Positions 38,029 through 46,650 of a stretch of DNA of 64,000 nt are shown piece after piece. The stretch covers positions 3,038,001-3,102,000 of the forward strand of contig NZ_AP024600.1 in the NCBI RefSeq assembly GCF_036322585.1, in the 5' to 3' direction. The first letter of the stretch is position 1. The number at the start of each line of letters is the position of its first letter. The notes below the pieces were generated by a model that was not told where the DNA came from, did not search any database, and worked only from the letters and a program-made list of their open reading frames with translations. Position numbers and translations under genes: made by a program. The DNA comes from Luteolibacter sp. LG18 (lineage in GTDB: Bacteria; Verrucomicrobiota; Verrucomicrobiia; Verrucomicrobiales; Akkermansiaceae).

Positions 38029-38729
38029 ACGGCTTCCTCTGGAAAGGTGTTTGCCACCCGCCTGGATTTCTTGAAGTAGGAGAACCAGATCGCGAAGTGG
38101 ATCAGCTCGCGGAACACCATGGTTCCTCCCGCGATGGTCACCGTGGTAGCGACTTCCGGCGCCAAGCTGGAACACATGATCAGGATCGTCGTGGCCTCCA
38201 GCGCCAGGGTGGCGACCACGCGGAACACCAGGAATTTCCGGACGATCCGCACGGCCCGTGGTTTCCGGGTCCAGAGCATGACTCCGACCACGATTCCGGC
38301 GATCACGAGCGCCAGGAAACCGGCACTCTCAATCAGGATTCCGGCCCGGAGCGCAGGTGGGGTGTCGGAGGTGAGGGTGGCGAGCGAATCGGCCAGTCCT
38401 TTGAGCACCATCAGCGGGGTGAGGATGGTCAGCGAGACGCAGTAGAACAGCAGCCAGCCGCCGATGCCGGTGGGACCCGTGCGGTATTCGGCCTGCGGGA
38501 GGCTGCCGGCATGGACCGGGGGGGCGTAGGGATTGAGCGGCGCGGCGGAGGCCGCTTCCGGCGTGGAGGGGGACACCGGGAGCAGGGTGTCGAGCGGCTG
38601 CCAGGTGGCCATGCCCTGCGTCCACGCCAGGGTTTCTCCGGTCACGCGGCCGGAGACCAGCAGGGCTTCGATTTCATCGCGATTGTGCGGGCCGGATGGG
38701 GCACCATCGAGTTGGACGTGGATTTGCAT
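38025..38729 (-). CDS. DUF4339 (GYF_2) plus DUF2569-like membrane protein
   Basis: 234 residues. The N-terminus (IHVQLDGAPSGPHNRDEIEALLVSGRVTGETLAWTQGMATWQPL) is a GYF_2/DUF4339 domain, a small peptide-binding module. After a Pro-rich linker, GIGGWLLFYCVSLTILTPL begins a four-helix membrane part ending WFSYFKKSRRVANTF, the typical end of DUF2569 (YdgK-like) proteins. Function unknown. The next gene upstream encodes a shorter relative without the GYF domain; the two are in tandem, 12 bases apart, and look like a duplication. The stop codon lies in a palindromic repeat. Confidence 0.8.
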   Translation of the reverse strand: MQIHVQLDGAPSGPHNRDEIEALLVSGRVTGETLAWTQGMATWQPLDTLLPVSPSTPEAASAAPLNPYAPPVHAGSLPQAEYRTGPTGIGGWLLFYCVSLTILTPLMVLKGLADSLATLTSDTPPALRAGILIESAGFLALVIAGIVVGVMLWTRKPRAVRIVRKFLVFRVVATLALEATTILIMCSSLAPEVATTVTIAGGTMVFRELIHFAIWFSYFKKSRRVANTFPEEAV

Positions 38730-38741
38730 GGGGAGTGGGTT

Positions 38742-39269
38742 TCAGGCGGAGGGCACCGGTTGATACGTGTTCGCCACCCGCTTGGATTTCTTGAAGTAGA
38801 ACCACCAGATGACGAAGTAGAGGGCTTCGCGGATCAAGACGATGCCGAGATTTCCGAAATGGCGTGTGTCTGGCATCAAGCCGAATGCGGCGCTGACAAA
38901 CAGGAGGCTGAAGACGCCGAGTAGCCGGCTGAGCATGAAGGCGCGGACGGCCGCCAACGCGCCTTTTCTCCGAGCCCACAGCCACAGTCCCACGACCACT
39001 CCGAAAACCATGAGGAGTCCCCATATCGCGATTTCGAGGGTCAGGAGGAGACTGAAACGGGGATATTGGCCTCGATTGGCGACGATTAGCTGGCCATAGA
39101 CCTTCAGTTGCCAGGTCCACAGCAGCGGTCCGAGAACGGTGAGGACGATGCAGTAGAGCCTCAACCACCCGCCCACGCCGACCGGGGCATCGGGATGGGG
39201 CAGGTCACCGGAAACCTCCACCGGAGCGGAGACTTCTTCCACCAGCGGCGGGGCATAGGGATCGGACAT
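38742..39269 (-). CDS. DUF2569-like membrane protein
   Basis: 175 residues, starting MSDPYAPPLVEE. VGVGGWLRLYCIVLTVLGPLLW opens a four-helix membrane region, and the end WWFYFKKSKRVANTY matches the neighbour at 38025. The family has no known function. The ATG at 39269 overlaps the stop region of folA by a few bases, so it is probably translated from the thyA-folA transcript. A longer frame from TTG at 39278 is possible. Confidence 0.78.
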   Translation of the reverse strand: MSDPYAPPLVEEVSAPVEVSGDLPHPDAPVGVGGWLRLYCIVLTVLGPLLWTWQLKVYGQLIVANRGQYPRFSLLLTLEIAIWGLLMVFGVVVGLWLWARRKGALAAVRAFMLSRLLGVFSLLFVSAAFGLMPDTRHFGNLGIVLIREALYFVIWWFYFKKSKRVANTYQPVPSA

Positions 39270-39274
39270 CGGGC

Positions 39275-39745
39275 TCAACGTCCGTGCCGTTTCACCTCGA
39301 AGGCCTCGTGCGTCTCCACCACCTCGCTGCGTGGAAACACATCCGCAAAATCGGGAAAGCGGGTGTCACCCGCATGGGCCTCGAACACGTGGGAGACCAG
39401 CAGCTCATCGGTGAGGTCCATGAAGGCGGCGTAGATTTCCGCGCCGCCGATGATGAAGACCTGTTCGCCGAGGCCATCCAGCGCCAGCAGTTCGTCCGGC
39501 GCGTGGATCACTTCCACGCCGGGGGCGCTCCAGCCGCGGTCGCGGGTGAGCACGATGTTCCGGCGCTTCGGCAGCGGGCGGCCGATCGATTCATAGGTCT
39601 TGCGGCCCATCACGATCGGATGGCCGCTGGTGGTGCGCTTGAAGAAGGCGAGGTCCTCGGGCAGGTGCCAGGGCAGGGTGCCGGCGCGGCCAATGATGCG
39701 CTCGGGCGTCATGGCGACGACGGCGGTGAGTCGGGGGCGGGTCAT
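39275..39745 (-). CDS. folA: dihydrofolate reductase
   Basis: 156 residues, standard length. Reduces dihydrofolate to tetrahydrofolate with NADPH, regenerating the cofactor consumed by ThyA encoded just upstream. Motifs: IIGRAGTLPWHLPEDLAFFK (substrate site, with Glu in the family's Asp/Glu27 position), HPIVMGRKTYESIGRPLP, NIVLTRD and VFIIGGAEIYAAF. ATG at 39745 follows an AGGAGG-type sequence and overlaps the stop of the 2-TM gene by one base. Confidence 0.95.
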   Translation of the reverse strand: MTRPRLTAVVAMTPERIIGRAGTLPWHLPEDLAFFKRTTSGHPIVMGRKTYESIGRPLPKRRNIVLTRDRGWSAPGVEVIHAPDELLALDGLGEQVFIIGGAEIYAAFMDLTDELLVSHVFEAHAGDTRFPDFADVFPRSEVVETHEAFEVKRHGR

Positions 39746-40104
39746 CAGGAGGATTTCTCGTCGTCTTCGTAGTGGAACTTGTGCAGCAGCCGGTGCGCCA
39801 CGGGCAGGAACAGCAGACCGGCCAGCCCGATGAAGGCAAGGCCGGAAAACAGCGCGTAGCAGCCGGCGAAGATCTTCCCGGCCTCCGTCTTCATCGGGTC
39901 CACCGGGCCCATGCCGCCGAGGATCATCGAGGCATTGAGGAACGAGTCCGTCCACGCCAAGCCCTCCAGCAGGTGGTAGCCCAGCATGCCCACGAACAGG
40001 GCCACGGCCACCAGCCCGAGGGCGAACGCGATCGAGCGCAGCATGCGCTTCAGGAAGCGCTCGCGCGGGATCGGCCGCTGGCGGCGGTGTTCGAAGCGGA
40101 ACAT
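39745..40104 (-). CDS. two-helix membrane protein resembling a channel pore module
   Basis: 119 residues: a basic N-terminus, helix 1 at about 25-45 (AFALGLVAVALFVGMLGY), a re-entrant-looking loop WTDSFLNASMILGGMGPVDP, and helix 2 at about 82-103. The order TM-loop-TM, with the loop in the place of a potassium-channel selectivity filter, resembles two-pore/ion-channel-2 modules, but TVGYG is absent. Function is not known. Sandwiched between thyA (2 bases) and folA (1-base overlap), so surely co-transcribed with them. Ends with an acidic HYEDDEKSS tail. Confidence 0.75.
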   Translation of the reverse strand: MFRFEHRRQRPIPRERFLKRMLRSIAFALGLVAVALFVGMLGYHLLEGLAWTDSFLNASMILGGMGPVDPMKTEAGKIFAGCYALFSGLAFIGLAGLLFLPVAHRLLHKFHYEDDEKSS

Positions 40105-40106
40105 GC

Positions 40107-40919
<813 letters not shown>

Positions 40920-40955
40920 GGGAAGAGAATCCTCCATTCCGGTCCCGGACGCAAG

Positions 40956-40988
40956 AAGAGCCGGAGAGAAGTCTCCCCGGCTCTTTTT
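40956..40988 (-). terminator. hairpin terminator after the PEP-CTERM gene
   Basis: AAGAGCCGG (40956-40964) pairs with CCGGCTCTT (40977-40985). It separates the end of the PEP-CTERM gene from the start of thyA on the same strand. The run of five T lies on the plus-strand side, so the minus-strand U tract is weak. Confidence 0.55.
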
Positions 40989-41012
40989 GAAAACAGGCGT
41001 TGCAAGTTCCGC

Positions 41013-41708
41013 TCAGCGGCGGCGGCGCAGCAGCGCCAGCGAGCCGAGGCCCAGCAGCAGCGCCGAGGACGGCTCGGGAACGCTGCTGATCACCTTCAGG
41101 TCGATGTTGGTGAGCTGGAGGCTGGACAGCGACGAGTTGTTGCCGTTGGTGATCGTCCCGTTGTTGGAGATCGCGCCGGTGAGGGTGAAGGTGTAGGTGC
41201 CGGGGGTGGAGATCGTGGCCGTCTGCTGGGTGATCGACTGGGTCGAACCGGTGCCGGTGGTGATCGTGCCGGAAATGGCGGAGACGGACTGCGGGCCGGT
41301 GACGCTCCAGGTGACGGAGGCGTTTTCCTGGGTGTTCAAGATGTAGCTCAGGTCGAAGACGACCTGTGCACTCTCCGCCGCGCCGAGCGTGAAGGCCACG
41401 GTGTAGGTGGCATTGCCCGAGAAGGTGGTGGTGTCGCCGCCGGAGGAGGTCTTGGCCGCCGTCAGCGAGGCGAAGGTCGCACCGGAACCGGCATACTCCA
41501 AACTGTTCAGGTTCAGCCCGGGATTGGTGAGGGTCAGGCCGCCCGCGGAGGCGGTGGCCGTCACGCTGCCGGTGGTGACCGTGTTCGGGTTGGTGGTGCT
41601 GGTGGTGGTGTTGACCGTGGTGGACACTGCCCGGGAGTTCGTCACCGAGGTGGCGGCGGACGCGGACAGGCTGGTCAGGACGAGGGCCGCAAGGGCACGC
41701 GCTTTCAT
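41013..41708 (-). CDS. PEP-CTERM sorting domain protein
   Basis: 231 residues. The signal peptide (KARALAALVLTSLSASA) is followed by a Thr/Ser/Asn-rich beta-sandwich-like body (TTTSTTNPNTVTTGSVTATA; TYTFTLTGAISNNGTI). The end is a PEP-CTERM signal: VPEPSSALLLGLGSLALLRRRR. Such proteins are exported and processed by an exosortase, often into extracellular matrix. ATG at 41708 is chosen for the signal peptide; the frame upstream is Pro-rich and non-coding. Stands alone with a 510-base upstream region. Confidence 0.88.
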   Translation of the reverse strand: MKARALAALVLTSLSASAATSVTNSRAVSTTVNTTTSTTNPNTVTTGSVTATASAGGLTLTNPGLNLNSLEYAGSGATFASLTAAKTSSGGDTTTFSGNATYTVAFTLGAAESAQVVFDLSYILNTQENASVTWSVTGPQSVSAISGTITTGTGSTQSITQQTATISTPGTYTFTLTGAISNNGTITNGNNSSLSSLQLTNIDLKVISSVPEPSSALLLGLGSLALLRRRR

Positions 41709-42134
41709 CGTTTTCTGTGGGGGGTACGGGGGATCGGCCTTTGGGGGCAAAGGCGGGGGAGGAAACCGGCGGGGGCCGGTCACTATATGGGGGAAGGGAT
41801 ATGGAACGTGTCCATATCGGGCGGCCCGGTGGGGCCACCTTCTAACAGTTAGAGGGTGCCGGGCCTAATGTTCGGGGAAAGATAGTGGAATGGGGGTGCC
41901 CCTGGGGAGGATCAGACGGGGGGAGGGGCGGGGAGAATCCCTTGAGTTTTCAAGGGAGGTGGGGGCGAAAATCGGACTCAGGGAATCACGGAAACCTGAA
42001 ATTTGTCAACTTGTTTCGATGCTATGAATGGCCGTGAGTCATGGGGGATTCTTTCATGAGTCCGGCTCATTTTTGGGATATGGGTAATACCGCGTACAGG
42101 GATGGGTTAATTGGATAGCCTTTTGTGGATAATG

Positions 42135-42148
42135 ATCCGATATCGGAT
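42135..42148. promoter_or_regulatory. 14-bp perfect palindrome in a 510-bp gene-free stretch
   Basis: ATCCGATATCGGAT is a perfect palindrome, and a GATACC/GGTATC inverted pair lies at about 42190-42206. The stretch 41709-42219 is unusually AT-rich for the window and has no gene. It could hold regulatory sites for the PEP-CTERM gene, but the distance of more than 400 bases makes this weak. Confidence 0.3.
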
Positions 42149-42219
42149 TCGCGCTATTCTGGTCGATATTCGCCAGTAAAAGGCCAATAAGATACCAGCG
42201 GGTATCGATCAAATGCCCT

Positions 42220-42624
42220 TCAATCGTCCCGGCCGGGAGAGCGGCGCATGGACTTTTTCTGGGAGAGCTTGCGCTTGTCCGCCACCGAGCGGCGTTTCGA
42301 GCCCCGCGAGCGCTGGCGGTTCTGGCGGCGGTATTTCTCGATCTGGTCGCGCAGCTCGGCGGCTTTGTCGCGGCGGAGGGTTTCCAGTCGCTCGCACAGC
42401 TCCTGGCGGGCGAGGAAGCGGTTCATCTCCCGCGAGCGGTGGGCCTGGCACTTGATCTCGATGCCGGTGGGGCCGTGCTTCAGGTAGACGCAGGAGGAGG
42501 TCTTGTTGATCTTCTGGCCGCCGGAACCGGAGCCGAGGATGAACTTCTCCACGAGGTCATCGTCCTCCACGCCGATCGCGGCGAGCCGGGCCTCGAGGGC
42601 GGCTTGTTTTTCGGGGGAGACCAT
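42220..42624 (-). CDS. RF-1 domain (peptide chain release factor-like) protein
   Basis: 134 residues. It contains the GGQ loop that triggers peptidyl-tRNA hydrolysis in KFILGSGSGGQKINKTSSCVYLKHGPTG, followed by RSREMNRFLARQEL, but lacks the stop-codon recognition domain. The basic tail (RQRSRGSKRRSVADKRKLSQKKSMRR) is what ArfB and mitochondrial C12orf65-type rescue factors use to enter the empty mRNA channel. So it probably rescues stalled ribosomes. Downstream of panB on the same strand (24-base gap). Confidence 0.88.
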   Translation of the reverse strand: MVSPEKQAALEARLAAIGVEDDDLVEKFILGSGSGGQKINKTSSCVYLKHGPTGIEIKCQAHRSREMNRFLARQELCERLETLRRDKAAELRDQIEKYRRQNRQRSRGSKRRSVADKRKLSQKKSMRRSPGRDD

Positions 42625-42648
42625 GGGGGTGTGCCTAGTGCCGAGTGA

Positions 42649-43428
42649 TCAGTGATCAGAGGAAGAGGAGTGGACCCGGTCGATGTAGGCGCGGGTGGCC
42701 TTGCGGATTTCCCCGGCGACGTCGGCTTCGACGCGGGCGAAGGGGGGGACGAACCACGGGTAGGAGCCGACGAGGTCGCTGACCACGGTGACCTCGCCAT
42801 CGCAGGTGGTTTCGCCGCAGCCGATGCCGATGGTGGGGATGGAGACGGCGGCGGTGACCTCGGAGGCCACGGCGGGGACCACGGATTCCAGCACGGTGGC
42901 GAAGGCTCCGGCCGCCGCGACGGCGCGGGCATCGGCGAGGAGGGCTTCGCGCTGGGCCGGGGTCTTGCCCTTTTTCTTGTAGCCGCCTTCTTCCAGCACG
43001 CTCTGCGGCAGCATGCCGAGGTGGCCGCAGACGGGGATGCCGGCGGCGACGAGGGTGCGGATGGTTTCCGCCTGGGAAACGCCGCCTTCCAGCTTCACCG
43101 CGTCCGCCCCGGCGGCGACGAGCGCGCGGGAGGTGGCGAGCGCCTGCTCCGGGGTATCGTAGGTATGGATCGGCAGGTCGCCCACGATCAGGGCGGCGGG
43201 CTTGGCGCGGGCCACGGCGGCGAGGTGGTGGAGCATGTGCTCCAGCGTGACATGGGTGGTGTCCGGAAAGCCGAGCACCACCATGCCGAGGGAATCGCCG
43301 ACGAGGAGGACGTCCGCGCCGCCTTCATCGAGCAGCCGGGCGGTGGGGTAGTCGTAGGCGGTGATCGCGGCGATCGGGCGGCCGCCCTTGCGGGCGAGGA
43401 TCGCGGAGGATTTTTCGGAGCCGGTCAT
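42649..43428 (-). CDS. panB: 3-methyl-2-oxobutanoate hydroxymethyltransferase
   Basis: First committed step of pantothenate synthesis: adds a hydroxymethyl group from methylene-tetrahydrofolate to ketoisovalerate. 259 residues. Motifs: ITAYDYPTARLLDEGGADVLLVGDSLGMVVLG, DLPIHTYDT, VKLEGG, GHLGMLPQS and IGIGCG near the end. ATG at 43428 gives MTGSEKSSAIL; three upstream codons are open. Lies between the RF-like gene and folK, and shares its folate cofactor with folK's pathway. Confidence 0.95.
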   Translation of the reverse strand: MTGSEKSSAILARKGGRPIAAITAYDYPTARLLDEGGADVLLVGDSLGMVVLGFPDTTHVTLEHMLHHLAAVARAKPAALIVGDLPIHTYDTPEQALATSRALVAAGADAVKLEGGVSQAETIRTLVAAGIPVCGHLGMLPQSVLEEGGYKKKGKTPAQREALLADARAVAAAGAFATVLESVVPAVASEVTAAVSIPTIGIGCGETTCDGEVTVVSDLVGSYPWFVPPFARVEADVAGEIRKATRAYIDRVHSSSSDH

Positions 43429-43446
43429 GGGAGACAAAGGGAAAAC

Positions 43447-43968
43447 CTACCAGTGCGCCTGCACCAGGGCGAGCGGCGCTTCGGAACTGTCGAGGTGGCG
43501 GAGGTGCTCGGCAATCGGAACCTGGTCGCGGGGCAGCACCAGCTCCGGGCGGATGTCCGCCAGCGGCTGGAGCACGAACCGGCGGGAGGTGAGGCGCGGG
43601 TGCGGCAGCACCAGCAGGCCGGCATCGAGCGTTTCCCCGCCGAAGTAGAGGATGTCCACGTCGATCACGCGCGGGGCATTGCGCTCGGCGGCGACGATGC
43701 GGCCGAGCTTGAACTCGATCGCCTGGGTGTGGTCGAGCAGCTCGAAGGGGGTGCCCGAGAACTGGATCTCGACCACGGTGTTGAAGAAATCCGGTGAGCC
43801 ATCCGGGCACAGCACCGGCTCCGTTTGATAGACCGGTGCCTGGCGGATCGCGGTGCCGGGCACGGCGATGTTTTTCAGCAGGTCGCGGGCGATCTGGAGG
43901 TGGGCCAGCTTCCGGCCGAGGTTCGACCCCAGCGCGATGCCGACGGAATGGGAAACGGACGACTTCAA
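43447..43968 (-). CDS. folK: 2-amino-4-hydroxy-6-hydroxymethyldihydropteridine pyrophosphokinase
   Basis: Pyrophosphorylates the pterin in folate synthesis. Motifs: GIALGSNLG near the N-terminus, QTEPVLCPDGSPDFFNTVVEI, and RNAPRVIDVDILYFGG followed by LPHPRLTSRRFVLQPLADI, the ATP- and pterin-binding core. No ATG is available at the correct place; TTG at 43968 (MKSSVSHSVGIALGSN) is the best start, with TTG at 44013 as a longer alternative. About 173 residues, normal for the family. Upstream of panB by 18 bases. Confidence 0.93.
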   Translation of the reverse strand: MKSSVSHSVGIALGSNLGRKLAHLQIARDLLKNIAVPGTAIRQAPVYQTEPVLCPDGSPDFFNTVVEIQFSGTPFELLDHTQAIEFKLGRIVAAERNAPRVIDVDILYFGGETLDAGLLVLPHPRLTSRRFVLQPLADIRPELVLPRDQVPIAEHLRHLDSSEAPLALVQAHW

Positions 43969-44027
43969 GGCGGCGGAAAGGAAAGGGCGGAGACGCCGCG
44001 GATCAAGTGCCAATCCTTGGCCGCCAT

Positions 44028-44190
44028 CTTCGTACGTAGTTCCTCCTTCAGGAGGGCGGGGACAACACCGGATCCTCTTTTCAGCGACCAGACCCGTGCA
44101 GTTCCATCAAAAGGCGGTTCAGGCCTGGCGGCTCGATGGGGTAAAGCGGAGTCCTTTTCACCCTTCCTGAAGGAGGAACTACGTACGAAG
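44028..44190. repeat. 163-bp MITE-like element, copy 1
   Basis: Terminal inverted repeats CTTCGTACGTAGTTCCTCCT... (44028-44056) and its complement at 44161-44190, each also a hairpin (CCTCCTTCAGGAGG). The interior shares GACCAGAC.C.TGCAG.TCCAT with the copy at 57980-58150. No reading frame inside. It lies between folK and a plus-strand hydrolase gene. Confidence 0.85.
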
Positions 44191-44232
44191 ATTCCCCGCG
44201 AAACGAAGGCCGGGTAGGGAGGTTCCATCGGC

Positions 44233-45366
44233 ATGCGCTTTCCCGTCCGTCAGTTGTTAGGTTGCCTGTTCCCGCTGGTGGCCGGGGTGTCGGCTGCGCA
44301 GTCCCTATCGATCACGCCCGCGGCAGGCGGCTACCAATTGACCTACCCCAGCACCTCCGCCCGGCCGTGGCGGGTGAGCGCCAGCGCGAATCTGGGCGAT
44401 TGGCTCTACGAACCCACGGTGACGGTGGGCAATGGCCAGCTCCAGACCGCCAGCGTCGCCGCGTCCGGCGCGAAGCGCTTCTGGCGGGTGACGCAGTTTC
44501 CCGTGGATGCCGCCTACAAGGCCACCGCCGGGCCCTTCAGCGTCGCACCCTATCAGGATGAAACGTGGACGGACCCCGCGCGGAACTACCCGATGCCGGT
44601 CCGCATCTACGCCCCGGCCACCGGCCAGGCGGGCGTGCCCTATGCCACCGTGGTGCTGTCCCACGGCATCTACGGCAGCATCGGGGCCTTCGATTGGCTT
44701 TCCACCTACCTCGCCAGCCATGGCTACATCGCGGTGATGATCCAGCACGACGATAGCCGGAACTTCAGCCGCGAGGAACGCCCGGCGGATGTGAGTTTCG
44801 CGCTGGACCGGCTGCTCGGCTCGCCGACGAACCCGTTGCTCGCCGGCCGGGTGGATGCCACCCGGCTCGCTCACGGCGGGCATTCGTTCGGGGCCTTCAC
44901 CTGTCTCGCGGTGATGGGTTCCACCTACCAGCGCGCGGGCGCGAACTCCCAGGTGGTGACCCATCCGGACGCACGGCTGCGCTGCGGCTTCGCCATGTCG
45001 CCGCAGGGCGAGGGCGTGGTCGGGCTGTCCGCCGATTCATGGAATGCGATCACCCGCCCGGTGATGACGATGCAGGGCACCGATGACACCGATCCATGGG
45101 TGACCGATCCCGCCACCCGCCGCGAGCCGTATGCGAAGATGCCCGCCGGAAACAAAGCCCACCTCACCCTGCAAGGCGCCACGCACGGTTCATTCACCGA
45201 CAATGGCATCGCGGTCGATGGCGCTATCTACACGCAGTGGTACTTCCCGGCCATCGTCGCGTTCCTCGATGCGAACCTCAACGGCAACGCCACCGCCCGC
45301 GGCTGGCTCGATGCCCTGACCGTGAGCCGCCTCAGCGCGAATGCCGCGGTGCTGGAGACGAAGTAG
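44233..45366 (+). CDS. secreted alpha/beta hydrolase (PAF-acetylhydrolase-like)
   Basis: 377 residues. A signal peptide ends at VSAAQ. A short N-terminal beta part (TYPSTSARPWRVSASANLGDWLYEP) is common in Verrucomicrobiota secreted proteins. The alpha/beta hydrolase fold follows: VVLSHGIYGSIGAFDWLSTYLASHGYIAV (oxyanion region), the nucleophile Ser218 in GGHSFGAF, an acidic residue in TMQGTDDTDPW, and His in LQGATHGSF. It resembles the chlorophyllase/platelet-activating factor acetylhydrolase group; the ester substrate is unknown. Its stop TAG forms the AAGTAG flank of the palindrome at 45367. Confidence 0.85.
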   Translation: MRFPVRQLLGCLFPLVAGVSAAQSLSITPAAGGYQLTYPSTSARPWRVSASANLGDWLYEPTVTVGNGQLQTASVAASGAKRFWRVTQFPVDAAYKATAGPFSVAPYQDETWTDPARNYPMPVRIYAPATGQAGVPYATVVLSHGIYGSIGAFDWLSTYLASHGYIAVMIQHDDSRNFSREERPADVSFALDRLLGSPTNPLLAGRVDATRLAHGGHSFGAFTCLAVMGSTYQRAGANSQVVTHPDARLRCGFAMSPQGEGVVGLSADSWNAITRPVMTMQGTDDTDPWVTDPATRREPYAKMPAGNKAHLTLQGATHGSFTDNGIAVDGAIYTQWYFPAIVAFLDANLNGNATARGWLDALTVSRLSANAAVLETK

Positions 45367-45385
45367 GGCAAGTTTGCAACTTGCC
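45361..45385. repeat. GTAG-type palindrome overlapping a stop codon
   Basis: AAGTAG followed by the hairpin GGCAAGTTTGCAACTTGCC (45367-45385). The TAG at 45364-45366 ends the hydrolase gene. Compare AAGTAG-CGCAAGTTTCCAACTTGCG on the minus strand at cinA: the first stem pair is G-C here and C-G there. Confidence 0.8.
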
Positions 45386-45496
45386 AATGGTAAGAGCTGA
45401 CGCGTCTCCAAGGGGCGCGAAAATCGTGGGACCACCGGACAACACGATGGGATCTACTGGATTGTGAACCGCGATTGAACTCTCCAACCTCTGGCC

Positions 45497-45955
45497 ATGG
45501 GTCACCACATCTCCGGCATCATCGGCGCTCCTGCCATTCTGCGGGATTTCGCGCGGGAGAACTCCCTGCATGCTCCAGCCGCGTTGAAAGGTGGACTGGC
45601 CTTCCTGCCATTGGACGATGACCATCTGGAGGCGTTGTTTCCTCGTCCGGGAGAATTCGATCCGGCGATGACCTATCTGTCCGCAGCGCTGAAGGACGTG
45701 CTGGCGGTCCTTTCGTCGCTCGGTCCGGTCGCGTACGTGGAGACGGATTATTTCGGTGGGACCGGGGTGCAGGGGGCCACGGTCTATCGGGATGGCCGTT
45801 GCGTGCTGGAGCCGAGAACGGAGGAATACGGCGTGGTTTCCGAGGCCCTGCGCTTGCTGGGAGTGGCTGCGGAGTGGGGTGAGGATGAGTTCGATGCCGT
45901 GGGGCTGGGAAGGCACCGGAGCAACGAGGGTTGGGTGGAGGCGGGGAAAAAGTAG
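45497..45955 (+). CDS. conserved hypothetical protein, 152 aa
   Basis: I know of no function. The protein is soluble, starts MGHHISGIIGAPAILRDFARE and contains GPVAYVETDYFGGTGVQGATVY and a C-terminal DEFDAVGLGRHRSNEGW, a phrase that I associate with a widespread family of small uncharacterised proteins in Proteobacteria and Myxococcota. No signal or membrane segment. The last codons AAA AAG TAG are part of a repeat that occurs again at 46541, so the gene end may have been shaped by the repeat. ATG at 45497. Confidence 0.7.
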   Translation: MGHHISGIIGAPAILRDFARENSLHAPAALKGGLAFLPLDDDHLEALFPRPGEFDPAMTYLSAALKDVLAVLSSLGPVAYVETDYFGGTGVQGATVYRDGRCVLEPRTEEYGVVSEALRLLGVAAEWGEDEFDAVGLGRHRSNEGWVEAGKK

Positions 45956-45976
45956 CGCTGGGCTTGGCCCGGCGTG
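45947..45976. repeat. GTAG-type palindrome, copy A of a 28-bp direct repeat
   Basis: AAGTAG then CGCTGGGC-TTG-GCCCGGCG, an 8-bp stem with one wobble pair. The TAG is the stop of the preceding gene. An identical copy lies at 46541-46569 after the next gene. Confidence 0.85.
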
Positions 45977-46037
45977 TTGCGGTAGCGCGATCCTCTTCTG
46001 GACTCTGCCTGGTGATGGGATTCAAATCAGCGAAACG

Positions 46038-46505
46038 ATGGAGAGTCCCAATCAGGTTTCGAGAAACGAGGATGAGGAAGATCTTTTCCTTTCCCTGGGC
46101 AGTGAAGCCAGCGGGCGCGCGGCCGTGGTGGAGGGAGATGGTTATTCCGTGTGGCTTTATCTCACGGCTCCGGGCCAACAGAGGCCGGTCGCGGATGGGA
46201 TCGTCTGCTCGCTGGTGCCACCCACGGATGAACTGGTTTCACCATACGGAGACGGCGGGCCGCCCGTTTTATTGCGGAAACACGCCAGCGACATGGCGGT
46301 GCAGACTGGATTTTCAGCCGGGGATATCGGCCTGTTGTTTTCCCAGGATGGCCATTCGGTCGCCGTCATTCTCCGAGGCGAACCTTGGGCCTACATCAGC
46401 CACACGGAAAACCGCGGGTATAGCAAGGGACTTTCCCTTGATGGACCCTTCGGGCATCCGTGGGATCAGGAGGAGTTCGACCGCCTTTTTGAGAGAGGCG
46501 TCTGA
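46038..46505 (+). CDS. hypothetical protein, 155 aa
   Basis: Unrecognised. ATG at 46038 starts MESPNQVSRNEDEEDLFLSLG; then GRAAVVEGDGYSVWLYLTAPG, a beta-rich region, and a C-terminal GPFGHPWDQEEFDRLFE. Acidic, soluble and without a signal. A longer frame upstream overlaps the previous gene and a repeat and is rejected. Followed by the second copy of the 28-bp palindromic repeat. The small size, the flanking repeats and the unknown neighbours fit a variable accessory stretch. Confidence 0.62.
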   Translation: MESPNQVSRNEDEEDLFLSLGSEASGRAAVVEGDGYSVWLYLTAPGQQRPVADGIVCSLVPPTDELVSPYGDGGPPVLLRKHASDMAVQTGFSAGDIGLLFSQDGHSVAVILRGEPWAYISHTENRGYSKGLSLDGPFGHPWDQEEFDRLFERGV

Positions 46506-46540
46506 TCGGCTGCCCTCGGCTGGAAGGCGCGGGATGGAGC

Positions 46541-46569
46541 AAAAGTAGCGCTGGGCTTGGCCCGGCGTG
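46541..46569. repeat. GTAG-type palindrome, copy B of a 28-bp direct repeat
   Basis: Same AAAGTAGCGCTGGGCTTGGC... sequence as 45947-45976; here it is fully intergenic, 35 bases after a gene. Copies A and B bracket the 155-residue gene. Confidence 0.85.
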
Positions 46570-46626
46570 CTTCTGGTGGATCGAAGAGGAAAGCACCTGC
46601 CCCGGACCGATTCGCTCACCCCACAC

Positions 46627-46650
46627 GCGAAGCCAAGCTTCGCGCTACCT
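46627..46650. repeat. GTAG-type palindrome overlapping a stop codon
   Basis: GCGAAGC-CAA-GCTTCGC then GCTAC. On the minus strand it reads GAGGTAG-CGCGAAGC-TTG-GCTTCGCG-TGTGGGGTG, the same flanks as 4944-4980 with a different stem. The CTA at 46645-46647 is the stop of the minus-strand gene. Confidence 0.8.

Noticed and set aside
44028..44190. Insertion sequence
   Set aside because: Inverted ends are present but no transposase frame; at most a non-autonomous element.
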